NCBI GenBank assembly: GCA_963809795.1
Contig: CAWELN010000006.1
Location: 310,001 to 374,000, forward strand
From: DASUAS01 sp963809795
GTDB taxonomy: Bacteria > Actinomycetota > Acidimicrobiia > IMCC26256 > DASPTH01
Direction: 5' to 3'
Length of the DNA stretch: 64,000 bases
The notes under the pieces were generated by a model. The model was not told the DNA's origin. It searched no databases and was given only the letters and a program-made list of their open reading frames with translations. Made by a program: the position numbers and the translations under genes. Shown piece by piece: positions 35,499 to 45,252 of this stretch (positions within the stretch are counted from its first letter, which is position 1; every line of letters begins with the position of its first letter).

Positions 35499-36763
35499 GT
35501 GACCCGGCAGGTCGAGGTCTGCATCGTCGGTGCCGGGCTCGCCGGGCTCGCCTGCGCCCGGGCGTTGCACTTCCGCGGCGTCGAGTGCGCGGTGCTCGAA
35601 GCGTCCGACGGCGTCGGCGGGCGTGTGCGCACCGATCACGTCGACGGCTTCCTCCTCGACCGCGGCTTCCAGGTCGCGCTGACCGGTTACCCCGAGCTGC
35701 ACCATCAGCTCGACGTGCCGCGACTGCGCCTCCAACGGTTCGAACCCGGCGCGCTCGTGCGCGTCGGGCGCGCTTCCACCGCGTGTCGGATCCGCTCCGC
35801 CGGCCCGGGCACCTGTTCTCGACGCTCTTCGCGCCGATCGGGACGCCACTCGACCGCGTTCGGCTGCTCCGCCTCCTCGTCGACGTGCAGCGGGGCACCG
35901 CCGCCGACCTGTTGCGCCCGCCGTCCCCGCCGGAACGTGACCGGTCGACGCTCGAGGAGCTGGACGCGCGCGGCTTCTCCGACGGCATGATCGACGAGTT
36001 CTTCGTGCCGTTGTTCGGTGGCATCCAGCTCGACCCCCGCCTCGAGGTGTCGAGCCGCCGCTTCGCCGTCGTGCTGCGCATGCTCGCGGGCGGCGACGCC
36101 GCCGTCCCCGCCGCCGGGATGGGCGCGATCCCGGAGCAGCTTGCCGCCGACCTCCCCGACGGGGTCGTGCAGCTCGGCGCCCGGGTCGTGGCGCTGGCGG
36201 GCACCACCGCGGAGGTCGACGGGGGCGAACCGGTGCAGGCCCGGGCACTGGTCGTGGCGACCGACGGCCCGGTGGCGGCGCAGCTGCTCGATCTCCCCGA
36301 CCCCGGCTCCCGTCCGGTCGCGTGCGTGTACTTCGGCGCCGATCGCGCCCCTCGCCCGGAGTCCCTGGTCATGCTCGACGCCGACCGTTCCGGGCCCGCG
36401 AACGACGTCGCGGTCATGAGCAACGTCGCCCCCACGTACGCACCCCCGGGTCGCGCCCTGATCGCGACGCAGGTCATCGGCACCATCGAGCGCGACGACC
36501 TCGAGCTCGACGTCCGTCGTCAGATGCGCAACTGGTTCGGCGGCGAGGTCGACGATTGGGAGCACCTTCGTACGTATCGCATCGCGCACGGGCATCCCGA
36601 CCAACGACCGGGGTTCTCGGCGCGCCGTGCCGTACGCCTCGGTGCAGGTCGCTTCGTGTGCGGCGACCACCGTGACACCGCCGCGATCCAGGGGGCGCTC
36701 TTCTCCGGGAAGCGCACCGCCGCCGCGGTGCTGGCCGAGCTCCGGGGCGATGCCGCCGCGTAG
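35499..36763 (+). pseudogene. FAD-dependent amine-oxidase-like oxidoreductase, frameshifted near 35767
   Basis: CIVGAGLAGLACARAL (residues 8-23) is the FAD Rossmann motif and GRVRTDHVDGFLLDRGFQV follows, as in protoporphyrinogen oxidase/phytoene desaturase-like proteins. The frame breaks at ALVRVG and resumes with RFHRVSDPLRRPG. Restoring one G in the GGG run at 35766-35768 gives an open chain of about 422 residues that ends with the FAD motif GRFVCGDHRDTAAIQGALFSG. The substrate is unknown. The remaining chain looks fully conserved, favouring a sequence error. Confidence 0.78.
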
Positions 36764-38462
36764 CTCGACGGCGCGCGCACTCGACCGGCTGCGCGGTCGA
36801 CGGTGGCTCGTCGCGGTGTGCGTCGGGGTCGCGGTGGGGGAGACGCTGCTCGTCTCGTCGCTGCTGTCGGCGTCGAGCGTGGCCCTCGCGACGCAGGCGT
36901 CGGCGCCGCCACCGTTCGACCTCTTTCACGACCTCCGGTGGCTCGTCGTCTATCACGAGAGCTGGTTCGGCTTCGCCTTCGAGCTGCTCCTCGTGCTGCT
37001 GCTCCGGTCGGTGCTGCTCACCGTGCTCGTGCGCGCCGCGTGGCCGCGCGACGTCGTGCCCGAGCCACTCGCGGTCACCGCGCGGCGCAGCGCGATCTAC
37101 GTCGTCGTGGTGTCGTTGCTGCTCGCGCCGTGGGTCGGGTTGATGTTCGCGATGGCGGTCGTCTCGCTGTCGTGGTTGTTCTTCGTCGCGGTCCCGGTCG
37201 TGTTGATGCTGGCGGTGCTCGTCGCCGGTGGGGCGATCCGTTCGAGCTGGTGGCGGGGGCCGGTGTCGTGGCCGGTGGCCGGGGTCGTCGTCCTCAGCTT
37301 CGTGGCCATCACCGGCTTCGGGAGCGTGTTGAGCACGTGTCCGGCGGTCTGGCGGCTGCCGGTGGCCGCGGTGGCCGGGCTGGTCAACGCGTGGCTGTGG
37401 GTGCGCCTGGTGCGCGCGGTCGTGGTCAGGCCGGTGACTCGCTTGCGGGTGCCGGTGGTGCCGGTCGGCGTGGCCGGGGTGTTCGCGCTCGTGATCGTGG
37501 GCACGGTCGCCGGGTTCGTGTTGTCGAGCCACCCGGTGACGCGGCTGGTCGCACCGGCGGCGGAGGCCGCGACCGAGTGGACGCCGGCGGCGGTCGCGAC
37601 GGCGACGACGCCACTCATGGTCGTCACCGGGTTCAACACCCAGTGGGACGGCGTACCGTCGCAGTCGGTGCACCTGGCGGTGCCGCAACGCCGGTTCTCG
37701 TACCGTGGCTTCGACGACGATCGTCCGCTCCCGTACGGGCGCGACGACACGCACCGTTCCATCCGCGCGCTCGTGGGCGAGCTGCGCCGGCAGGTCGACG
37801 CCTACCACCGCGACACCGACGAACCGATCACGCTGGTGGCCGAGAGCGAGGGTGCGCTGCTCGCCAAGGCCTACGTGGCGGCGACGCCGCACGCGCCGGT
37901 GCGCAACCTCGTGGTGGTGAGCCCGCTCGTCGAGCCGGGCCGCGTCTACTACCCGCCCGCCGACGGCGAGGGGTGGGGCGTCTTCGGCAAGTTCGAGATG
38001 GAGGGCCTGTCGTGGGCGCTCGGCGGCCTCTCGCCGGTGGCGATCACGCCGGACACGCCGTTCCTGCGCTCGATCGTCGACGACGCGCCCGCGTACAACA
38101 CCCTGATGTCATGCCCGTTGCCGGGCGTGCGCCAGGCCGCCGTCCTCCCGCTCGACACCGGCGTCAGCGCGCCCGCGCCGCGGCGGATCGGGATCCCCTT
38201 CACGGTGGTGCCCGGGTTCCACGGCGGCATGCTCGACGACGCATCGACGGCGGCGGTCGTCGAGCGCGTGCTCGAGGGCCGTCCCGTGCAGGAGCACGAG
38301 GGGTGGTCGTTGACCGAAGGGGTGATCCAGGCGGGTGCGTCGGCGTGGCAGGTCCCCGCGCTGGCCACCGACGTGAACCACGAGTGGGATCGGGAGCCGG
38401 CCGAAGGCGACTGCGCCGCGGTGCGTCGCCACCTGCAGTCGTCGTTGGCGCCCACGCGCTAG
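36750..38462 (+). CDS. Polytopic membrane protein with C-terminal hydrolase-like domain
   Basis: A 570-residue protein. About eight hydrophobic helices occupy residues 20-265. The rest is soluble and looks like an alpha/beta hydrolase: PLMVVTGFNTQWDG strand, PITLVAESEGALLAK with Ser in the GxSxG-like ESEG position, LVVVSPLVEPGRVYY, and a late His in VVPGFHGGML. ESEG lacks the usual first Gly, so catalytic activity is unsure. The start overlaps the FAD oxidoreductase gene by 14 bp. No named family is recognised. Confidence 0.75.
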   Translation: MPPRSSTARALDRLRGRRWLVAVCVGVAVGETLLVSSLLSASSVALATQASAPPPFDLFHDLRWLVVYHESWFGFAFELLLVLLLRSVLLTVLVRAAWPRDVVPEPLAVTARRSAIYVVVVSLLLAPWVGLMFAMAVVSLSWLFFVAVPVVLMLAVLVAGGAIRSSWWRGPVSWPVAGVVVLSFVAITGFGSVLSTCPAVWRLPVAAVAGLVNAWLWVRLVRAVVVRPVTRLRVPVVPVGVAGVFALVIVGTVAGFVLSSHPVTRLVAPAAEAATEWTPAAVATATTPLMVVTGFNTQWDGVPSQSVHLAVPQRRFSYRGFDDDRPLPYGRDDTHRSIRALVGELRRQVDAYHRDTDEPITLVAESEGALLAKAYVAATPHAPVRNLVVVSPLVEPGRVYYPPADGEGWGVFGKFEMEGLSWALGGLSPVAITPDTPFLRSIVDDAPAYNTLMSCPLPGVRQAAVLPLDTGVSAPAPRRIGIPFTVVPGFHGGMLDDASTAAVVERVLEGRPVQEHEGWSLTEGVIQAGASAWQVPALATDVNHEWDREPAEGDCAAVRRHLQSSLAPTR

Positions 38463-38490
38463 CGGTCGCGTGCGCCCGCGGGCGGGCGTG

Positions 38491-39069
38491 CTACTGGGCC
38501 TTCGACTTGCCCTTCGCCTTCTGGGCCTGCTTCCAGGCCCGCACGCGCTGCAGGTTCTCGGGCGAGTCGATGTCGGCCACCGAGCGCGGCTCGGAGTCGG
38601 AGAACGGCACTGCGCACGCCTCCCAGCCCTTCGGTGCGACCTGCAGCCGCTTGCCGAGGATGGCGAGGAAGATCTTGGCCTTCTCCTCGCCGTAGCCGGG
38701 GAGCGCCCGGATCCGGTCGAACAGCACCTGCGGGTCGTCGACCCCCGTCCAGAGCTTGGCCGCGTCGCCGTCGTACTCGTCGACGAGGTGCACGCACAGC
38801 GCGTGGGTGCGCTTGGCCATCGAGCCGGGGTAGCGGTGCAGCGCGGGCTTCTCCCTGAACACCGCTTCGAGCTCCTCGGGTGGCATCGCCGCGATCTTGG
38901 TGGCGTCGAGCCCGCCGAGGCGGTCGCGCAACGTCGACGGTCCCTTGAACGCCCACTCCATCGGCACCTGCTGGTCGAGGAGCATGCCGATCACGAGCGC
39001 GAGCGGATCGGTGACGAGGAACTCGTCGGCGGCAGGGTCTCCGGTGATCGGCATCGTCGCAGTCGCCAT
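38491..39069 (-). CDS. HhH-GPD-type base-excision DNA glycosylase
   Basis: A 192-residue protein of the HhH-GPD superfamily. LVIGMLLDQQVPMEWAFKGP (residues 25-44) is the opening helix pair; the helix-hairpin-helix is RALPGYGEEKAKIFLAILGKRL (about residues 120-141). The catalytic Asp is expected soon after, in the SDSEPRSVADID segment. No Fe-S Cys cluster is seen. It should excise damaged bases from DNA. The Lys-rich tail (KQAQKAKGKSKAQ) may bind DNA. Confidence 0.85.
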   Translation of the reverse strand: MATATMPITGDPAADEFLVTDPLALVIGMLLDQQVPMEWAFKGPSTLRDRLGGLDATKIAAMPPEELEAVFREKPALHRYPGSMAKRTHALCVHLVDEYDGDAAKLWTGVDDPQVLFDRIRALPGYGEEKAKIFLAILGKRLQVAPKGWEACAVPFSDSEPRSVADIDSPENLQRVRAWKQAQKAKGKSKAQ

Positions 39070-39128
39070 GAGGTCAAGCCTACCGAGGGGACACCAAATT
39101 CGACCTGGTTGTCGGTAGTGTTCCCCCG

Positions 39129-40347
39129 ATGTCCGCCCAGGAGCCGCCCGAGGATCCGGACGCAACCAGCGCGGTGCCGGTCGGGCCCGAGCCGGAGCCG
39201 ACGGGGGCAGGCGGGTCCGGGGGCGCCGGCGGCTGGGGCCGGGCGCCGCGTGTCGAGCCCTTCGCAGTGGCCGCGTTGGTGTGGGCGGTCGTCAGCATCG
39301 TCGTCCCGGTGCATCGGCACCATCGTCGCGTTCGCGCTCGCGGCGCGCGCCGCCGACCTGATCCGGCGGTCGCACGGGGAGAAGTCCGGGTCGCAGTACG
39401 TGAGCGCGGCGCGGATCGTCGCCGGTGGTGTGCTCGCGCTCTGGATCATCGGGTTGGTGGGATTCCTCGCCCTGCGCGACGACTCGTCGAGCAACAACGT
39501 GGCGGTGCCCACGCAGCCTCCGACCACCTCGATCGCACCGGCCACGTCGACGACGGTGCCGCTCACCACCACGAGCACCAAGCCGCCGCTCACCACCACG
39601 AGCACCAAGCCACCGCCCACCATCACGGTGGTGCCGCCGCCGCCCACGACCGCCCCGCCCACGCAGCCGCCGACCACCGGGCCGCCACCCACGACGGTCG
39701 CCCCCACGACGGTCGCGCCCACGACCGAGGCGCCGACGACCACGGAGGCGCCCACCACCTCGAAGCCGCCGCCCACGACCACCCCCGACGAGGCGAAGGC
39801 GGCGAAGGTCCAGGCCAAGCTGGAGCAGCGGGTGGGCCCCAGCAACCGCGGGGTGCCGGCCGACGAGCGGTTCGTCGTGACCTACACGCAGGGCAAGGAC
39901 CTCCTCGTCACCTGGGCGATCAACAACGGCGCGGTGGGGGAGCACCCGACGGGCACACCCACGTGTTCCGCCCCACCCACGGAAGCGCCGGCATCCTCCA
40001 CCTCGACCAGCTCGACGAGCTCGACGACCACGACCACCACGACGACCACGACCGTGCCCGGCCCGCCGCCGTCGAGCGCGGCCGGTCGCACGACGCCGGA
40101 GCAGGCGCGCTTCGAGGCCAAGCAGATGCTCGCGTCGATCAAGGGCCAGCTCACGTCGCTGAAGCTCGACGTGCCCGGCGTGCAGTTGATCGGCACGTAC
40201 CCGATCGAGGGCACGTCCGAGTCCACCGTCGTCCAGGTGCGCTACTCGAAGGCCACCGTGCAGGCAGGGATCGGCGACTACAAGAAGGCCTTCGACGTAC
40301 CGCCGGCCGAGGCGGTGCAGTGCCTCAACCCCGCGTTCGACCTCTAG
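39129..40347 (+). pseudogene. DUF4190-like membrane protein with Pro/Thr linker, frameshifted at 39312
   Basis: The N-terminus is acidic and Gly/Pro-rich, then a first hydrophobic helix (FAVAALVWAVVSIVVPV) is broken by an extra base at about 39312. The frame resumes with IGTIVAFALAARAADLIRRSHG and a second helix. A long Thr/Pro-rich stretch (39490-39790) is followed by two short folded segments separated by a Ser/Thr run, ending in AVQCLNPAFDL. The layout suggests a membrane-anchored surface protein with a rigid stalk. Without the indel it would be about 406 residues. Confidence 0.68.
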
Positions 40348-40360
40348 GCACGCTCGCGTA

Positions 40361-40377
40361 GGAGATCACGGATCTCC
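40361..40377. terminator. Perfect hairpin between convergent genes
   Basis: GGAGATC, loop ACG, GATCTCC: a perfect 7-bp stem 14 bp after the stop of the DUF4190-like gene and before the convergent thiolase. There is no T tract. A weak or Rho-aided terminator is possible. Confidence 0.45.
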
Positions 40378-40480
40378 GACACACCGCCTGCGCCAATCGT
40401 GCGCGCTCCCCCTCCGAACATCCGTCAGTACAGGCGCGCATACGACCGCGAACTGCCGGATGATCGGGTGGGTGCAGGGG

Positions 40481-41689
40481 TCAGGTGAGGCGTTCGACGA
40501 CCATGGCCATGCCCTGGCCGCCGCCGACGCACATGCTCTCGAGGCCGTACCGGGCGCCGGCGTCGTCGAGCCCGTTGAGCAGGGTGGTCATGATGCGGGC
40601 CCCGGTCATGCCGAACGGGTGCCCGAGCGCGATCGCGCCACCGTGCACGTTGAGCTTCTCCCACGGGATGCCGAGCTCCCGGGCCGACGGCACCACCTGC
40701 GCCGCGAACGCCTCGTTGATCTCGACCAGGTCGATGTCGTCGATCGTCAGCCCCGCCCGTCCGAGCGCCTGCCGGCACGCCTCGATCGGACCGAGCCCCA
40801 TGATCTCGGGGTCGAGCGCGGACACGCCACTGGCGACGATGCGCGCCAACGGTTGCACGCCGAGCGCCTCGGCCCGCGCCGCGCTCATCACCAGCACCGC
40901 GGCGGCGCCGTCGTTGAGTGGGCACACGTTGCCGGCGGTGACGGTGCCGTCGGGCCGGAACACCGGCTTCAGCTGCGACAGCCCCTCGACCGTCGTCCCC
41001 GCGCGCGGTCCGTCGTCCTTGCCGACGACCGTGCCGTCGGGGGTGGTGACCGGCGTGATCTCACGCTCGAAGAACCCGTTCTCCTGTGACGCGACCGCCC
41101 GCTGCTGCGACAGCGCGGCGAACTCGTCCATCTCCTCGCGCGTCACCTTGGCGTACTCGGCGACGTTCTCGGCCGTCTGGCCCATCGCGATGTAGATGTC
41201 GGGCAGACCCGACAGCGGCTCCCACGAGCTCTCGCCACCGCCGCTGCGCGACTTGGTGCGCGCCTCGGAGTCGGCGAACTTGGCGTTGTGCGTTCCCGGC
41301 CCGCCGTCGGACATGCCCGACGCGAACCGGCTCACCGTCTCGACGCCCCCGGCCACGAACACGTCGCCCTCGCCGGCCTTGATCGCGTGCGCCGCCATCC
41401 GGATGGTCTGCAGCGACGACGAGCAGTACCGGTTGACGGTGACGCCCGGCGCCCCCTCGAGCCCGGCGAGGAGCGCGGTCACCCGCGCCACGTTGTACCC
41501 GGACTCGCCCGCGGGCTGCGCACATCCCCAGATGACGTCCTCGACCTCACCCGGGTCGACGGCCGGCGCCTTCTCGAGCAGCGCCTGCACGATCGTCGCG
41601 CCCAGATCGTCGGGCCGCAGATCGACCAGCGAGCCCTTGTTGGCCCGTCCGATCGGGCTGCGGGCGGTGGCGACGATGACAGCTTCCAT
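40481..41689 (-). CDS. Acetyl-CoA acetyltransferase (thiolase)
   Basis: A 402-residue thiolase that makes or cleaves 3-ketoacyl-CoA. All catalytic elements are visible: nucleophile Cys89 (NRYCSSSLQ), NEAF, GHPFGMTGAR with the catalytic His, and the second Cys in SMCVGGGQGMA. The length is normal for the biosynthetic/degradative thiolase family. It is transcribed alone on the minus strand, divergent from the PlsY-like gene. It may serve beta-oxidation with the crotonases and SDRs elsewhere in the window. Confidence 0.92.
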   Translation of the reverse strand: MEAVIVATARSPIGRANKGSLVDLRPDDLGATIVQALLEKAPAVDPGEVEDVIWGCAQPAGESGYNVARVTALLAGLEGAPGVTVNRYCSSSLQTIRMAAHAIKAGEGDVFVAGGVETVSRFASGMSDGGPGTHNAKFADSEARTKSRSGGGESSWEPLSGLPDIYIAMGQTAENVAEYAKVTREEMDEFAALSQQRAVASQENGFFEREITPVTTPDGTVVGKDDGPRAGTTVEGLSQLKPVFRPDGTVTAGNVCPLNDGAAAVLVMSAARAEALGVQPLARIVASGVSALDPEIMGLGPIEACRQALGRAGLTIDDIDLVEINEAFAAQVVPSARELGIPWEKLNVHGGAIALGHPFGMTGARIMTTLLNGLDDAGARYGLESMCVGGGQGMAMVVERLT

Positions 41690-41755
41690 GCTGGCCCTCC
41701 TGGCCTGGGCCCAAGGGAACGGCCGACACCGGACGTGGTGGGCAAGAATCTCTCC

Positions 41756-42388
41756 GTGGGCGCGCTCGGCATCCTACTGCTGTCGTTTCTGGTGGGCTCC
41801 GTGCCGACCTCGAACCTGGTCGCCCGCGCGTCCCGGGGCGTCGACCTCCGCGAGGTCGGGCCCGGCACCGTCTCCGGCACGTCGCTGTACCGCGTCGCCG
41901 GGTTCCTCCCGCTCGCCGCCGCCGGCATCCTCGACATCGCCAAGGGCGCGCTCGGCCCGCTCCTCGCCGGCACCGATCGGCCGGTGCTGGCTGCGTTCGC
42001 CGGCGGCGCCGCGGTGATCGGCCACAACTGGTCGCCGTTCCTCAAGGGAGCGGGTGGTCGGGGCATCGCGCCCGCGGTCGGCGCGCTCCTCGTGAACGCG
42101 TGGCCCGGCGCGGTGCTGGTCCTCGGCGGCCCGATGGTCGGGCGCTGGTTCGGTCAGACGGGTCTGGGTGGCTTCGTCGCCGAGGTCTCGCTCACCCCGG
42201 TGCTCGCGATCACCGACGGGCGCGACGGTGCGATCGCGGGCGCCTGCATCGCGGTGCCCATGATCGTGAAGAGAGTCGTGGGCAACTCCCGGCCCCCGCC
42301 CGGCGACGGCCGCGGCGCCGGGCGCGTGTACCTCCACCGGCTCTTGTTCGACCATGACCCCTCGGCGGGTACGCAGGGACTGTCGTGA
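41756..42388 (+). CDS. Glycerol-3-phosphate acyltransferase PlsY-like membrane protein
   Basis: A 210-residue membrane protein with about five helices. LVGSVPTSNLVARASRGVDLREVGPGTVSGTSLYR matches the PlsY N-terminal signature (GSIPxxxL...D-R-x-x-GSGN...T), although the central GSGNxGxTN is altered to GPGTVSGTS. GHNWSPFLKGAGGRGIA is the second motif (GHxxPxFxxxKGGKG). PlsY transfers acyl from acyl-phosphate to glycerol-3-phosphate; the altered first motif makes the activity uncertain. The GTG start at 41756 is chosen among three in-frame GTGs. It overlaps the MFS gene by GTGA. Confidence 0.75.
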   Translation: MGALGILLLSFLVGSVPTSNLVARASRGVDLREVGPGTVSGTSLYRVAGFLPLAAAGILDIAKGALGPLLAGTDRPVLAAFAGGAAVIGHNWSPFLKGAGGRGIAPAVGALLVNAWPGAVLVLGGPMVGRWFGQTGLGGFVAEVSLTPVLAITDGRDGAIAGACIAVPMIVKRVVGNSRPPPGDGRGAGRVYLHRLLFDHDPSAGTQGLS

Positions 42389-43613
42389 GCTTCGTGACCC
42401 TCGTCCGCCGGCCCGGCTTCCGGGACCTCCTCGTCGGGCAGGGCGTCTCGTCGCTGGGCGACTGGATGGGCACCGTCGCCCTGATGGCGCTGGTGCTCCA
42501 GCTCACCGACTCGCCGCTCGCGGTCGGGGGCATCCTCACCCTGCGCCTCCTCCCGGCGGCGGTCGGCGCCCCGCTCGCGGCCAAGGCCGCCGGGCGCTGG
42601 GACCGTCGGCGCACCATGCTGGCGATGGACCTCACCCGCGCCGGAATGGTCTTCGCGATCCCGTTCGTCCGCGCGCTCTGGTGGATCTACCTCTGGGGCT
42701 TCCTGCTCGAGGTGGCGAGCATCGTGTTCCTCCCCGCCGCGACTCGTCGATCCCCGACCTCGTCGACGGCAACGAGGATCTCGCGCTCGCCAACGGACTC
42801 ATCCTCGGCACCTCCTACGGCAGCATCCCGATCGGCGCCGCGCTGTTCGCAGCCGTCGCCGCGCTCCCGGTGCAGCTCGCCGGCCGTCCGTACGCGCTGG
42901 TGTTCTTCATCGACGCGGCCACATTCGTGGTGTCGTTCCTCTGCATCGCGCGCCTCACCCAGCTCGGCCCGTCGACGGCGGCCGAGGCGGACGGCGACGA
43001 GCACACCGACCTCCGCTTCCGTGACGCGTTCGCCATCCCGCTGGTGGCGGCGGTGATGCCCGCCGCGCTCGCGGTGTCGCTCGGACTCGGCGCGCTGTTC
43101 TCGCTCGGCATCGTGTTCGTGCGCGACGTGCTGCACGCGTCCGACGCCGAGTTCGGGGTGCTGATCGCACTGTTCGGCGTCGGGGCGGTCCTGGGGCTCG
43201 TCGTGTTGCAACGCCTCCCGGTGGGCAACCTCCTCGCCCGCACGCGCGTCGGCGTGCTCTGGATCGGGGTGGTCGTCGCGCTGTTCAGCCTCGCGCCCGC
43301 GCTGTGGGTCGCGCTCTTCGGCGCGGTCGCCTTCGGCGCCGGTGCCGCGTTCTCGCTCGCCGCGGGTATGGGCGCGATCCAGTCGTCGCTCGACGGCCGT
43401 CAGCGCGTCCTCGCCTTCACCGCGTTCCACGTGGTGCTGCGCGTCGGGCTCGCGATCTCCGCGGTCGGCGCCGGCATCGCCGGGGATCTCCTGACCAACG
43501 TGCACTGGCCCGTGGTCGGCACATTGCAACCGGCCCGCCTGGTACTGCTCAGCGCGGGCATCCTGGTGTTCGCCAGCGCGAGCCTCGTGCGGGTCCGAGG
43601 TGAGGACGCATGA
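42385..43613 (+). pseudogene. MFS transporter, frameshifted near 42740
   Basis: Helices 1-4 are in the first frame (GQGVSSLGDWMGTVALMAL, GRWDRRRTMLAMDL). The frame then breaks at FLPAA and resumes with DSSIPDLVDGNEDLALANGLILG, the standard MFS (EntS/Bcr-like) continuation, up to 43613. One missing base near 42740 explains it. Restored, the protein has about 409 residues and 12 helices. The start overlaps the PlsY-like stop (GTGA) and the stop overlaps the DegV start (ATGA). Confidence 0.8.
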
Positions 43614-44449
43614 CCGTCGCCATCGTCACCGACAGTGCCGCCGCCGTTCCGCCGCCGCTCGCGGCCGAGTGCGGCATCACGGTGGTGCCGATGTGGCTCG
43701 TGTCCGACGGCGAAGCCGTGCGCGAGGGTGAGCGCACCCTGGGCGAGCTGCTCGGCGACGCCCGGATCACCACGTCGGCGCCCACCCCGGGCGAGTTCGA
43801 GGACGCGATCCGGGCCGCGCTCGAGCGCGGTGCGTCCGACGTCTTGGTGCTCACGATCGCGTCGGCGATGAGCGCGTCGCACGACGCCGCCGCGGTCGCG
43901 GTGCGCGACGTCGGCGAGCACGCGCGCGTCGTCGACACGATGACCGCGGCCGGTGCGCAGGCGCTGGTCGTGTTGGCGGCGGCCCGCGCCGCCAACGCCG
44001 GCCTGTCGCTGGACGACGTCGCGCGCGTCGCAACCGACGTCGCGGCGCGAGTCCGGCTGGTGGCGACGGTGCCCGACCTCGAGCATCTGGTGCGGAGCGG
44101 CCGGGTTCCCGGGATCGCGGGCTGGGCCGGGCGCACGCTCGGGCTCAGCCCGTTGTTCGAGTTCCGCACCGGCAAGGTGCACCGGCTCCGTCCCGCGCGC
44201 GGGGTCGACGCCGCCTACGACCGGCTGGTCGCGCGCTTCCGTCGGGACGCCGTCCCCGATTGTCGCCCGCACGTGGTCGCGCTCCACGCCCTGGCCCCCG
44301 AGGCCGCGGAGGCGCTGCTCGACCGAGTCGGCGACGCCGACCCGGTGGAGTCGTTCACCAGCGAGTTCGGCTCGGTGATGGTCGTGCACGCCGGCCCCGG
44401 TCTCGTCGGCCTGGCGTGGTGGTGGGAACCGGTCAGTCCCGACGCGTGA
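43610..44449 (+). CDS. DegV family fatty-acid-binding protein
   Basis: A 279-residue DegV-fold protein. VAIVTDSAAAVPPPLA (residues 3-18), TTSAPTPGEFEDAI, VLTIASAMSASHDAA and LEHLVRSGRVPGIAGWAGRTLGLSPLFEF are the family signatures. In relatives the TSxPTP and SGRI/F loops bind a fatty acid for the FakA kinase, but no fakA is seen here. It is the last gene of a PlsY-MFS-DegV run, which suggests a lipid-linked role. The 3' end overlaps the convergent hydrolase by 17 bp. Confidence 0.86.
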   Translation: MTVAIVTDSAAAVPPPLAAECGITVVPMWLVSDGEAVREGERTLGELLGDARITTSAPTPGEFEDAIRAALERGASDVLVLTIASAMSASHDAAAVAVRDVGEHARVVDTMTAAGAQALVVLAAARAANAGLSLDDVARVATDVAARVRLVATVPDLEHLVRSGRVPGIAGWAGRTLGLSPLFEFRTGKVHRLRPARGVDAAYDRLVARFRRDAVPDCRPHVVALHALAPEAAEALLDRVGDADPVESFTSEFGSVMVVHAGPGLVGLAWWWEPVSPDA

Positions 44450-45185
44450 CCGTCGCCGTCACCCAGTCGACGGCCGCGGTGATCACCGGCAGCGCGGCGT
44501 CGTCGTGCGCATGCCACGCGCCCGGCACGAGGTCGAGCCGGCGAGGCTCCGCCGCCGCTTCGTAGAGCGCTCGGGCGTTGCTGCTCGGCAGGAACGGGTC
44601 CTTGATGCCGTGGACGACGGCGAGGGGGACGTCGAGGTGCGTGACCAGGTCGATGGGCGGCGCGGGCCGTCGCCGCGGCGAGGCCAGGCGCACGCCCAAC
44701 CGGCGGGCCGCGAACGCGCGGCCGGGCGGGGTGGACGTGATGCCGGCGCTCAGCACCCCGCGTGCGTTCCGGGGGAGCTTCCAGCGCGCGGGCGCACTCA
44801 CCGTGACCACCCCGGCGGCGGGCCGGACGCCGGACCCCGACTGCTCCGCCGCGTGGCGCAACACCGCGATCGCGCCCATCGACATCCCGACGAGCACCAC
44901 CGGTCCTGACGCCGGGTTGGTCGCCTGTACCGCAGCGGCGACGTCGTGACGTTCGAGGTCACCCAGCGTGCACTGGCCCTCGGAGTCACCGTGGCCGCGC
45001 GCGTCGTACGTGACGACGTCATAGCCGGCGGCACCCAGTGCGGCGGCGAGCGCCTCGACGTCGGCGTGCGTCGCCGATGCGCTGAACCCATGGGCGACCA
45101 CGACGCTGCCCCGGGGCGCGGCGACGCAGTGAGTGTGGGCGGCGAGGCGGATCCCGTCGACCGTGGTGAGGATCGTGGCCGCCAC
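44433..45185 (-). CDS. Alpha/beta hydrolase
   Basis: A 250-residue alpha/beta hydrolase from a GTG start at 45185. SVVVAHGFSASATHAD is the oxyanion strand, YDARGHGDSEG the next signature, GMSMGA the nucleophile elbow, KDPFLP the likely Asp and WHAHDD the catalytic His. It resembles serine aminopeptidase S33/monoglyceride-lipase-like enzymes. It diverges from lysS with about 67 bp between starts. Confidence 0.83.
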   Translation of the reverse strand: MAATILTTVDGIRLAAHTHCVAAPRGSVVVAHGFSASATHADVEALAAALGAAGYDVVTYDARGHGDSEGQCTLGDLERHDVAAAVQATNPASGPVVLVGMSMGAIAVLRHAAEQSGSGVRPAAGVVTVSAPARWKLPRNARGVLSAGITSTPPGRAFAARRLGVRLASPRRRPAPPIDLVTHLDVPLAVVHGIKDPFLPSSNARALYEAAAEPRRLDLVPGAWHAHDDAALPVITAAVDWVTATVTRRD

Positions 45186-45252
45186 GCGGCCACGATACGT
45201 GGTCGGGAAACGGTGCGCAGCCGCGGCGGGGGTCGCCCCTAGCATCGGCCGG

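Noticed and set aside
39490..40070. DNA-level tandem repeat
   Set aside because: It is the Thr/Pro- and Ser/Thr-rich linker of the DUF4190-like protein; the repetition follows codons, not a fixed DNA period.
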